Shown: piece after piece, positions 17,859 through 24,132 of the stretch
Numbering within the stretch: position 1 is the stretch's first letter
How the letters are laid out: each line of letters starts with the position of its first letter
Assembly: GCA_041685075.1 (NCBI GenBank)
Contig: JAWLGN010000052.1
Location: forward strand, 1 to 24,132
Length of the DNA stretch: 24,132 nucleotides
Direction: 5' to 3'
Source of the DNA: JAMCRM01 sp041685075
GTDB taxonomy: Bacteria > Acidobacteriota > Terriglobia > Bryobacterales > Bryobacteraceae
Notes under the pieces: generated by a model
Told to the model about the DNA's origin: nothing
The model's input: the letters and a program-made list of their open reading frames with translations, nothing else
The model's database searches: none
Position numbers and translations under genes: made by a program

Positions 17859-17905
17859 GTGCGAAAACCGGACAGTGCCGTCCCAGTTTCGCACACGTCT
17901 GTCCG
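17859..17905. repeat. Two-tier hairpin with a competing alternative pairing
   Basis: GTGCGAAA (17859-17866) pairs with TTTCGCAC (17887-17894). Inside, GGAC (17870-17873) pairs with GTCC (17880-17883) around a 6-base loop. CGGACAG (17869-17875) can instead pair with CTGTCCG (17899-17905). It lies 17 bases after the DUF1080 stop and could end that transcript, but no U-run follows, so it is not a standard intrinsic terminator. It may be a structured leader or an operator for the ADOP gene. Confidence 0.45.
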
Positions 17906-17989
17906 CTCCGGCCTGCGCACCATACGGACGCTCAGGCCATCCTTGAACTGAAATTAAAGGAGTTCTGCCCGGCGTACTCATCGGGCTGA

Positions 17990-20443
17990 GTGACCTCGGG
18001 TCGGCAACGGACGTGCCCCGGCGTCTCCGTGCGGTCTTGGACATCCGATCTGCGCCATTCACTCCGCGGACTGGGCCGAACCCCGTGGTTCACCTCTCTG
18101 GCGGTTATTACGCTGGCACTGGGAATCGGGGCCAATACGGCTCTGTTCAGCCTCGTCAGCGCAGTCCTGCTCCGGTTCCTTCCTTTCCCCGAGGTGGAGC
18201 GCCTGGTGATCCTCGAGGCCACGCATCCGCGTCGTGGTCCCACCAGTATTGGCCCCGATGACTTTCGCGACTGGCGTGAGCAGAACACCGTGTTTGACGC
18301 CATGGCCTACACGATGCCCTCCCAGGCCAACTTCACGGGCCAGAGCTTCCCGGATTTCGCAGGCCCGGAACGCCTCACCGGCACGGAAGTCTCTGAGGGC
18401 TTCTTCGAACTGCTTGGCGTCCAGCCTCTCCTCGGCCGCTGGTTTCGGCCGGAGGAGCAGCAGCCGGGCCGGAACCGCGTATTGATTCTTAGCTACCGCA
18501 CCTGGGTGCGGCGCTTCGGCGCCCGGCCGGATATTCTGGGCCAATCACTCACCCTTGACGGGCACAGCTATACGGTGGTCGGGGTGATGCCGGAGGATTT
18601 CCGCTTCAATGAAGGACATGTGCCCGAGTACTGGATTCCACTGGCGCACCAGGCCTCCGGCCGTCTTGTGCACCAGTACCGTGGTTACGCACGCCTGAAA
18701 CCGGGCGTGCCTGTGGAGGCTGCGCAAGCACAACTCAGCGCCATCGCGCGGCGGCTCGAGGAGGCTTACCCCGCAACGAACACCGGTTGGGGAGTCCGGG
18801 TGACTGCATTTCCGGATGCACTGAAGGATCGGTTCGGAGCGCCCATAGCGATTCTGTTCGCGGTGGTCGCTGTCGTTCTGCTGATCGCATGCGCCAACGT
18901 CGCCAACTTCCTACTGGCGCGGGCCGCCGGCCGCACGCGTGAGATCGCCATCCGCCGTGCGCTGGGCGCAGGGCGGGAGCACGTAGTCCGCTTGTTCCTG
19001 GGGGAAAGCCTGATGGTGTCGCTGGCCGGCGGAGGGCTGGGCCTGTTGCTGGCCTCCTGGGCTGTCGACCTGGGCGCTCGAGCAGCGCCGGAATGGATGG
19101 ATCTCGGTTCGATCGTGCGGGTCGATCGCCACGTCCTCACCTTCTCGTTTGTCCTCTCCGTTGTAGCCGGTATCCTGACCGGCCTGGCTCCAGCCTGGCA
19201 AGCTCTGAGGGAGGATGTGAACCGGGATCTGAAACCGGGCGACGCCTGCGGCACGACGGGCTCGAGCGGCGGCCGGTTGCGAGGGCTGCTGGTGATCTCC
19301 GAAGTGGCGCTCGCCACGCCTTTGCTCATCCTGGCAGGTTTGCTCACTCGCAGCTTTGTGAGCGTGCTTGACGTGGACCTCGGTTTCAGGACCGCGGGCA
19401 TTCTGACCTTCCGGATAGAGCTTCCTCCGGCACGATATGCCGGCCAGCAAGCCCGGGTGCAGTTCTACGACGACCTGCTGCATAGGGTTGGCCGGTTGCC
19501 TGGGGTAAAGGCTGTAGGCGGAGCCGATTCGGTACCGATGAGCGGCGTGCATACAGGCGGCCGAGTAGAGATTGAAGGCCGCCCGATGCCGCTCGATGGC
19601 GAGCAGTTTAACGCCGGCTGCCGCTGGGTAACGCCGCAGTACTTCCAGACGCTGGGCATCCCACTGCGGAGAGGACGCTTCTTCTCCGAGCAGGATCGCG
19701 AAAACGCTGAGCCGGTGATCGTCGTGAACGAGGCGTTCGCACGCCGCTTTTTCGCGGGAGAGGATGCGGTCGGCAAAAGAATTCGCACGGCCTACGATGG
19801 CCGGTGGCGCCGGATCGTCGGCATTGTCGGGGACACGCGCCATAGCGGCCCGGAGACTCCGGCTCGCCCCGAGACCTTCACGCCGTTCGCGCAGCAGGCG
19901 CCCGGACGGATCTTCCTTGCCGCACGAACGGCTATCGATCCATCGGCACTCGCTGGCGCAATTCGCAGGGAGGTCCGGGCGCTGGACCGCGACCTTCCCG
20001 TCAGCGGAGTGAAGACCATGGAGGAAGCCCTATCGGACCAGGTCGCCATGCGCCGCCAGCTCACGAGAATGACCGGCTCGTTCGGCGCCTTGGCACTGCT
20101 GCTGGCTGCGCTCGGGATTGGCGGCGTGGTGTGGTACAGCGTGTCGCGCCGGACGCAGGAGATCGGACTTCGCATGGCCCTTGGAGCAAGGCAAGGCGGC
20201 GTCGTGTGGCTGATCCTGAAGCGAGGGATTGCCCTTTCCGTAACGGGATTGGCGATCGGCTTCGGGCTCGCGCTGGGGCTGACTCGGCTGCTGGGATCGC
20301 TGTTGTACGGCATCAACCCGAATGATCCACTGGTTTTCACAGTGATGCCGGTCCTGTTGACTCTCACGATGCTGGCCGCAGCGTGGCTCCCCGCCCGCCG
20401 CGCCGCGGCTATCGATCCGATGTCCGCACTGCGGCACGAATAG
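17990..20443 (+). CDS. ADOP-family duplicated ABC permease (MacB/FtsX-like)
   Basis: An 817-residue inner-membrane protein built of two MacB-like halves, the ADOP architecture (TIGR03434) that is greatly expanded in Acidobacteriota. Half 1: SLAVITLALGIGANTALFSL (about 36-55), periplasmic domain, then an FtsX domain with AAGRTREIAIRRALGAGREH. Half 2: periplasmic domain, then SRRTQEIGLRMALGARQGGV and the terminal motif ARRAAAIDPMSALRHE. It lacks an N-terminal prefix domain seen in some ADOP proteins. The start is GTG at 17990, directly after an in-frame TGA, without a Shine-Dalgarno; GTG at 18029 is possible. An AAAGGAG at 17956-17962 has no matching start. Spot counts of three 60-base rows inside the gene gave 36, 36 and 38 G+C against 42 in a row of cofH, a modest shift. 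The transported substrate is unknown. Its stop is 3 bases from the convergent cofH stop. Confidence 0.92.
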   Translation: MTSGRQRTCPGVSVRSWTSDLRHSLRGLGRTPWFTSLAVITLALGIGANTALFSLVSAVLLRFLPFPEVERLVILEATHPRRGPTSIGPDDFRDWREQNTVFDAMAYTMPSQANFTGQSFPDFAGPERLTGTEVSEGFFELLGVQPLLGRWFRPEEQQPGRNRVLILSYRTWVRRFGARPDILGQSLTLDGHSYTVVGVMPEDFRFNEGHVPEYWIPLAHQASGRLVHQYRGYARLKPGVPVEAAQAQLSAIARRLEEAYPATNTGWGVRVTAFPDALKDRFGAPIAILFAVVAVVLLIACANVANFLLARAAGRTREIAIRRALGAGREHVVRLFLGESLMVSLAGGGLGLLLASWAVDLGARAAPEWMDLGSIVRVDRHVLTFSFVLSVVAGILTGLAPAWQALREDVNRDLKPGDACGTTGSSGGRLRGLLVISEVALATPLLILAGLLTRSFVSVLDVDLGFRTAGILTFRIELPPARYAGQQARVQFYDDLLHRVGRLPGVKAVGGADSVPMSGVHTGGRVEIEGRPMPLDGEQFNAGCRWVTPQYFQTLGIPLRRGRFFSEQDRENAEPVIVVNEAFARRFFAGEDAVGKRIRTAYDGRWRRIVGIVGDTRHSGPETPARPETFTPFAQQAPGRIFLAARTAIDPSALAGAIRREVRALDRDLPVSGVKTMEEALSDQVAMRRQLTRMTGSFGALALLLAALGIGGVVWYSVSRRTQEIGLRMALGARQGGVVWLILKRGIALSVTGLAIGFGLALGLTRLLGSLLYGINPNDPLVFTVMPVLLTLTMLAAAWLPARRAAAIDPMSALRHE

Positions 20444-20446
20444 CCT

Positions 20447-21673
20447 TCAGCACAACTCGGCAGAACCTAGGCGGCGCTCCCGCACGCGGAACTCCGGGGA
20501 GGCGATGAGTTCGGCGTAGGAGCCGAAACGATCGGGCGCCCAGGCCGGTTCCGGTTCCGCCGGCTCGCTTTCGAACACGCGCAGGGTTTGATACGTCGTG
20601 GAGCGCTGGTAGGGAACGCGCCCGGCCTCCCGGATGATGCGCCGTATCTCGGTGGGGTGCATGAACTGGCCGTGCGAAGCGCCCGCCGAGGTAGAGATGC
20701 TCTCGTTCATGAGGGTGCCGCCAAAATCGTTGGCGCCCGCGCGCAGGCACTCGGCGGCAAAGCGCGGCCCCTGCTTGACCCAGGAGACCTGAAGGTTGGG
20801 AATCCACGGATCGAGCATCAGGCGCGCCACGGCGTACATGCGCACCACGTCCTGCGCCGGCACTGAAGCCGCCACCCCCTCAACCAGATGCTTCCGCACC
20901 ATCGGCGCCTCGTCCGCGATGAAGCTCAGGGGCACGAACTCGGTGAAGCCGCCGGTCTCCTTCTGGATCTCGCGCAGCAGCGCCAGGTGCCTCGCGCGGT
21001 CGAGTGGAGTCTCCACGTGGCCGTACATGATGGTGGAGGTGGTGGGAATGCCCAGCCGGTGCGCGGTGCGGATCACCTCGATCCATTGATGCGTGGTGAT
21101 GCGGCCCGGCGAGATGATATCGCGGATGCGATCGTCCAGGATTTCGGCGGAGGTGCCGGGGAGCGATCCCAGTCCGGCGTCGCGCAAGGCCGCCAGGTAA
21201 TCCGCGATGCTGCGGCGGGAGAGCGTCGCGCCGTAGAAGATCTCCTCCGGCGAGAACGCGTGCAGGTGAAGGCCGGGCACGGCTTTGGCGATGGCGGCGC
21301 ACAGGTCGACGTAGTAGGAGCCCGGGATGCGGGGCGGCAGGCCGGCCTGCAGGCATACCTCGGTGGCGCCCAGTTCCACGGCCTCGCGGACCCGCCGCAA
21401 AACCTCTTCGAGCGGCAGAAAGTAGCCTTCTTCGGCACGGTGGCCGCGGCTGAAGGCACAGAAGCCGCAGCGCTTCACGCAGACGTTGGTGAAGTTAATG
21501 TTGCGATTGACGACGTAGCCCACGCGGTCGCCGTTGCGGCGCCGGCGGAGGCTGTCGGCGGCCTCCACCAGGCGTTCGAGCGCTTCGCCTTCGGCGGCGA
21601 ACAGCGCGGCGCCTTCTTCGGCAGTCAGCTCGGCCCCCGTCTCGGCGCGTTCCAAAATGTGGTCTATCGTCAT
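20447..21673 (-). CDS. cofH: FO synthase subunit 2 (radical SAM, CofH)
   Basis: With CofG it makes FO, the deazaflavin chromophore of coenzyme F420, from tyrosine and a pyrimidine precursor of the riboflavin pathway. The 408-residue product has the radical SAM cluster motif CVKRCGFC (Cys65, Cys69, Cys72) within VVNRNINFTNVCVKRCGFCA, typical of CofH. Other family marks are EVCLQAGLPPRIPGSYYVDL, FSPEEIFYGA, LPGTSAEILDDRIRDIISPG, TSTIMYGHVET and NDFGGTLMNESIS. The C-terminal EIRRIIREAGRVPYQRSTTY is also normal. The ATG at 21673 has AGGAG 5 bases upstream and overlaps the cofG stop by 4 bases (ATGA); in-frame sequence further upstream to 21718 is not needed. It is last in the PPOX-cofG-cofH operon, ending 3 bases from the convergent ADOP gene. 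Confidence 0.96.
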   Translation of the reverse strand: MTIDHILERAETGAELTAEEGAALFAAEGEALERLVEAADSLRRRRNGDRVGYVVNRNINFTNVCVKRCGFCAFSRGHRAEEGYFLPLEEVLRRVREAVELGATEVCLQAGLPPRIPGSYYVDLCAAIAKAVPGLHLHAFSPEEIFYGATLSRRSIADYLAALRDAGLGSLPGTSAEILDDRIRDIISPGRITTHQWIEVIRTAHRLGIPTTSTIMYGHVETPLDRARHLALLREIQKETGGFTEFVPLSFIADEAPMVRKHLVEGVAASVPAQDVVRMYAVARLMLDPWIPNLQVSWVKQGPRFAAECLRAGANDFGGTLMNESISTSAGASHGQFMHPTEIRRIIREAGRVPYQRSTTYQTLRVFESEPAEPEPAWAPDRFGSYAELIASPEFRVRERRLGSAELC

Positions 21674-22722
21674 CGAGTCTCCTGTTCTTCCCGTACCAGC
21701 CCGGCGTCGTCGGTCCACTCGAGCGCGCGGCGGCGCAGCGCCGCGGGCACCCAGCCCGGCTCCCGGAGATACTCCGGGTAGACCGCCAGGCGCTCGCGCA
21801 GCTCGAAACCCGCCTCGCGAGTCACCGCGCGAAGGCTCGGGATTTCCGGCCAGGCCATTTCGGGGTTGATGAAATCGCGGGTCACCGGAGAGATGCCGCC
21901 CCAGTCATCGATGCCCGCCAGCAGGTAGAAGCCGTACGCGTCGCCGGTGAGGTTCGGCGGCACCTGCAGATGGATGTCGCCGCCGAGAATCAGGCGCGCC
22001 ACCGCCGCGGTGCGCGCTACATCGAGCGCGGAAGGTTCGGGGCGGTTCGCAAAGCGCGTGTCCGGCTTGGAGCGGAAGTTCTGTACGATCACCTCCTGGA
22101 TGTGACCGTATCGTTCGTGAATCTCCCGGATGGCGAAGATGCTGTCGATGCGTTCCGCAGGCGTCTCGCCAATGCCGATCAGGATGCCGGTGGTGAAGGG
22201 GATGCGCAGGCGGCCGGCGGTTTCGAGCGCCTCGAGGCGCAGGCGCGGCAACTTGTCCGGGCAGCCATGGTGGGCTTCGCCGGGAGCGGTAAGCCGGGGA
22301 CTCACCGATTCCAGCATGGTGCCGAGGCTGGCATTCACCGGCTGAAGCAACTGCATCTCCTCGCGGCTGAGCAGCCCGGGGTTGGAGTGGGGCAGCAGGC
22401 CGGTCTCCTCGAACACCAGGCGGCACATGGCTTCCAGGTACTCCACAGTGGAGCGGTAGCCGCGTTCGGCCAGCCAGGCGCGATGGGCGGGGTAGCGCAG
22501 CTCGGGCTTGTCGCCCAGACTGAAAAGCGCCTCCTTGCACCCGGCGCGGCGTCCGGCGCGGGCCGTGGCCAGGACCTCCTCCGGGGTCATGGTGTGGGCG
22601 GAAGGCTCGTCCGGCTGGCGCGCGAAGGTGCAGTAGCCGCAGCGGTCGCGGCAGAGGTTGGTCAGAGGAATAAAAACCTTCCGCGACCACGTGATGGTAT
22701 AGCCGAAGTTCCGCTCGCGCAC
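21670..22722 (-). CDS. cofG: FO synthase subunit 1 (radical SAM, CofG); N-terminus extends upstream of the listed start
   Basis: Partner of CofH in FO synthesis. The radical SAM motif CRDRCGYC (Cys24, 28, 31 from the GTG) sits in TWSRKVFIPLTNLCRDRCGY, the CofG signature. Other marks: EALFSLGDKPE, LLPHSNPGLLS, LGTMLESVSPRL, TTGILIGIGET, EVIVQNFRSKPDT, QVPPNLTG and GIDDWGGISPVT. The listed start, GTG at 22722, is the first ATG/GTG/TTG in frame, but the frame continues upstream without a stop. It encodes ISRAEAGSLLRARGGELLEL then FRRASA, which matches the normal N-terminal helices of CofG/FbiC. The real start is therefore probably a non-standard codon between 22800 and 22821. ATC at 22818, or ACG at 22812, lies just after GAGGGG (22822-22827), which overlaps the PPOX stop and suggests coupled translation. 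A sequencing error is the alternative. Confidence 0.93.
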   Translation of the reverse strand: MRERNFGYTITWSRKVFIPLTNLCRDRCGYCTFARQPDEPSAHTMTPEEVLATARAGRRAGCKEALFSLGDKPELRYPAHRAWLAERGYRSTVEYLEAMCRLVFEETGLLPHSNPGLLSREEMQLLQPVNASLGTMLESVSPRLTAPGEAHHGCPDKLPRLRLEALETAGRLRIPFTTGILIGIGETPAERIDSIFAIREIHERYGHIQEVIVQNFRSKPDTRFANRPEPSALDVARTAAVARLILGGDIHLQVPPNLTGDAYGFYLLAGIDDWGGISPVTRDFINPEMAWPEIPSLRAVTREAGFELRERLAVYPEYLREPGWVPAALRRRALEWTDDAGLVREEQETR

Positions 22723-22821
22723 CGCGGAGGCGCGCCGGAAAAGCTCGAGCAGCTCGCCGCCGCGCGCACGAAGGAGGCTGCCGGCCTCCGCCCGGGAGAT
22801 GTTCGTCGACGTACCGATAGT

Positions 22822-22827
22822 CCCCTC
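22822..22827 (-). promoter_or_regulatory. Possible ribosome binding site for the extended cofG
   Basis: GAGGGG on the minus strand overlaps the PPOX stop codon. It lies 3 bases before an in-frame ATC (22818) and 9 bases before an in-frame ACG (22812). No ATG, GTG or TTG is in frame nearby. Confidence 0.35.
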
Positions 22828-23221
22828 AGCCCATGGTGTGGGCGTGCAGGGGCTCGATCCTATAGAGCACCCGCACTTCGCCCGGGGCGCGATTGGGGTA
22901 GCGGTCCACCCCGAGGTATTTCTTGGCCAGCTTGTCGATGTGCTGGTCGGCGCCGTCCTCGGTGATCTCCGCTACGCGGCCCCGGATGGACAGATGCCGG
23001 TAGGGATTGTCGGGGTCCATCAGGTCGAGCGAGACGCGCGGATCGCGCCGGATGTTGCGGTCCTTCAGCCGGCCCTTGGCGCTGTTGACGAGGATGTAGC
23101 GGCCGTCGAAATCGCACCAGACGGGAGAAACCTGGGGGCTTCCGTCCGGCATCAGTGTGGCCAACTGCGCAAACGCCTTCTTCTTGAAGAGATCCTGGAA
23201 AGGTTCGGGAATCGGTACCAT
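22826..23221 (-). CDS. PPOX-class flavin/F420-dependent oxidoreductase
   Basis: A 131-residue split-barrel protein of the pyridoxamine 5'-phosphate oxidase-like family, in the class often named F420-dependent (TIGR03618-like). Marks: FAQLATLMPDGSPQVSPVWC (barrel strands 1-2), RYILVNSAKGRLKDRNIRRD (cofactor phosphate-binding region), PRVSLDLMDPDNPYRHLSIR and GRVAEITEDGADQHIDKLAK, ending KYLGVDRYP ... RVLYRIEPLHAHTMG. Location beside F420 biosynthesis genes favours F420 as cofactor over FMN, but heme or FMN binding cannot be excluded from sequence alone. The ATG at 23221 has GGAGGG (23226-23231) 4 bases upstream; in-frame ATGs at 23233 and 23257 are less well placed. First gene of the operon with cofG and cofH; 66 bases separate it from divergent npdG. 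Confidence 0.9.
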   Translation of the reverse strand: MVPIPEPFQDLFKKKAFAQLATLMPDGSPQVSPVWCDFDGRYILVNSAKGRLKDRNIRRDPRVSLDLMDPDNPYRHLSIRGRVAEITEDGADQHIDKLAKKYLGVDRYPNRAPGEVRVLYRIEPLHAHTMG

Positions 23222-23225
23222 GGCG

Positions 23226-23231
23226 CCCTCC
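23226..23231 (-). promoter_or_regulatory. Ribosome binding site fixing the PPOX gene start
   Basis: GGAGGG on the minus strand, 4 bases before the ATG at 23221. It decides this start over the two upstream in-frame ATGs. Confidence 0.6.
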
Positions 23232-23274
23232 ATCAATATCGAGAGTACAACACTCATAAAGCGCCTGGGCGGGG

Positions 23275-23280
23275 TATTTT
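23275..23280 (+). promoter_or_regulatory. Possible -10 element of npdG
   Basis: TATTTT, 7 bases before the npdG ATG, with no Shine-Dalgarno between. The sequence TTTTGGTAA just upstream also occurs before the SBBP gene (near 14860). It could give a leaderless or very short-leader mRNA. Weak evidence. Confidence 0.25.
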
Positions 23281-23287
23281 GGTAACG

Positions 23288-23968
23288 ATGTCGGACGAAC
23301 GAACCATCGCGGTGATCGGCGGTACGGGGGCCGAAGGCGGCGGGCTGGCGCTGCGCTTTGCACGCGCGGGAATGCGCGTGGTCATCGGTTCGCGCAGCGC
23401 GGAGAAGGCGCGGGAGGCGGCGTCGCGGATCGCCGCGGCCGCGGGTGCGGGCGAGGTGACGGGCGAAGTCAACCCCGATGCCGCCGCGCGCGGCGACGTG
23501 GTCGTGTTGACGGTGCCGCTCGCCGCGCAGGTGGCGACCCTGAAGGACATCCGCGGCGCGCTGCGAAGCGGCACGATCCTGGTGGATGCCACGGTGGCGC
23601 TGGAGGTGGCGATCGGCGGGCGGCTCTCCCGCACGCTGAGCCTGTGGGACGGCTCGGCGGCGCAGCAGGCCGCGCGCCTCGTTCCCGAAGGCGTCAAGGT
23701 TGTGGCTGCTTTTCAAATGTTAAGTGCCGAAGCGCTGGCGCGGCTGGATGATCCCGTCGAGTGCGACGCGCTGATCTGCGGCGATGACGTTGGCGCCAAA
23801 GCCGTGGTAGCGGAGCTGGCGCGGAGCATCGCGGGAGTGCGGGCGGTGGATGCAGGCCCGCTGGAAAATGCGCGGTTGGTCGAGAGCGCCGCGGCGCTGC
23901 TGGTGGCAGTCAACCTCCGCCACAAGGTGAAAGGTTCGGGCATTCGGATCACCGGGGTGACGCTATGA
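23288..23968 (+). CDS. npdG: NADPH-dependent F420 reductase (F420H2:NADP oxidoreductase)
   Basis: A 226-residue cytosolic enzyme that moves hydride between F420H2 and NADP. The N-terminal Rossmann fold has IAVIGGTGAEGGGLALRFAR (about 7-26), then VVIGSRSAEKAREAA, where the Ser-Arg after the second strand is the usual NADP 2'-phosphate contact. DVVVLTVPLAAQ, GTILVDATV, then KVVAAFQMLSAEAL (the conserved VKAF-N-type segment, here with Gln-Met), DALICGDD and GPLENARLVESAAALLVAVN match NpdG/Fno, as does the end HKVKGSGIRITGV. The ATG at 23288 begins the protein cleanly; in-frame sequence upstream lies antisense to the PPOX gene. The stop overlaps the cofD start by 4 bases (ATGA). Divergent from the PPOX-cofG-cofH operon. 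Confidence 0.94.
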   Translation: MSDERTIAVIGGTGAEGGGLALRFARAGMRVVIGSRSAEKAREAASRIAAAAGAGEVTGEVNPDAAARGDVVVLTVPLAAQVATLKDIRGALRSGTILVDATVALEVAIGGRLSRTLSLWDGSAAQQAARLVPEGVKVVAAFQMLSAEALARLDDPVECDALICGDDVGAKAVVAELARSIAGVRAVDAGPLENARLVESAAALLVAVNLRHKVKGSGIRITGVTL

Positions 23969-24132
23969 CCGGCCGCCGGGTGGTGGCGCTGGCCGGCGGC
24001 GTGGGAGCGGCGCGCTTTCTCGACGGGCTGGCGCGCGTGGTCGCACCCCAGCGCCTGTTCATCATCGGGAACACCGCCGACGATGCCGAAATCTACGGCC
24101 TGCACGTTTCGCCGGATCTCGACACCGTGACC
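23965..24132 (+). CDS. cofD: CofD, phospholactate/phosphoenolpyruvate transferase of F420 synthesis (5' part only)
   Basis: The first 56 codons are present; the gene runs off the right edge. CofD (FbiA in actinobacteria) transfers the phospholactyl or phosphoenolpyruvyl group from its guanylyl carrier to FO. The diagnostic opening RVVALAGGVGAARFLDGLAR is followed by FIIGNTADDAEIYGLHVSPD and LDTVT, the strongly conserved CofD N-terminal motifs. Its ATG overlaps the npdG stop, so translation is coupled. CofC/FbiD and CofE functions, needed to finish F420, are not in the window and may follow. Confidence 0.95.
   Translation, partial: MTGRRVVALAGGVGAARFLDGLARVVAPQRLFIIGNTADDAEIYGLHVSPDLDTVT

Noticed and set aside
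18013..18261. Short plus-strand frame overlapping the ADOP start, considered as a lost N-terminal piece
   Set aside because: Its translation shows no ADOP prefix-like sequence, and the ADOP frame already contains the full first helix.
23243..23255. GAGT-ACAAC-ACTC dyad between the PPOX gene and npdG as an operator
   Set aside because: Only 4 bp per arm, too short to separate from chance.

Overview
The window looks like a chromosomal segment of an Acidobacteriota bacterium, probably close to the Bryobacterales/Solibacter group. The evidence is the high GC content, an ADOP-type duplicated permease, an SBBP-repeat/DUF7948 secreted protein, a DUF1080 protein, a PknB-type kinase with a periplasmic extension, and bacterial F420 genes. 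This is inference from family content; no rRNA or other phylogenetic marker is present. I see no tRNA, rRNA, CRISPR array, insertion sequence or phage gene. There is no stretch over 300 bases without a gene.

Layout. (1) 1-453: 5' part of a minus-strand EamA/DMT permease, divergent from maeB. (2) 603-2885: maeB, malic enzyme with a phosphotransacetylase-like tail. (3) 2889-9713: minus-strand block, in transcription order a TPR protein, a MacB/FtsX-type permease, a TolC-type outer membrane protein, a Ser/Thr kinase with a C-terminal TonB domain, and a GT-C-like polytopic membrane protein. (4) 9835-11181: plus-strand Wzm-type ABC-2 permease and a small membrane protein that runs convergently into the next gene. 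(5) 11035-14818: minus-strand operon XdhC, MobA-like nucleotidyltransferase, AsmA-like protein, joined by 4-base stop/start overlaps. (6) 14871-20443: plus-strand SBBP propeller protein, DUF1080 protein and ADOP permease. (7) 20447-24132: F420 locus, with a minus-strand operon (PPOX-class oxidoreductase, cofG, cofH) divergent from npdG-cofD, which is cut by the right edge.

How it works together. The right end makes and uses coenzyme F420: CofG and CofH make the FO chromophore, CofD attaches the phospho-side chain, NpdG exchanges hydride between F420H2 and NADP, and the PPOX protein is a likely F420- or flavin-dependent enzyme. The XdhC/MobA pair belongs to molybdenum-cofactor insertion into xanthine dehydrogenase/CO dehydrogenase-type enzymes, whose structural genes are not in view. 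The centre is about the envelope: export permeases without their ATPases, TolC, AsmA, and a kinase whose periplasmic part is a TonB domain.

Points most worth checking are the kinase-TonB fusion, the cofG N-terminus that continues upstream of any normal start codon, two genes with TATAAT exactly 8 bases before their start codons and no Shine-Dalgarno (possible leaderless mRNAs), and three intergenic inverted-repeat elements. I found no clear case of a wholly new multi-gene system.
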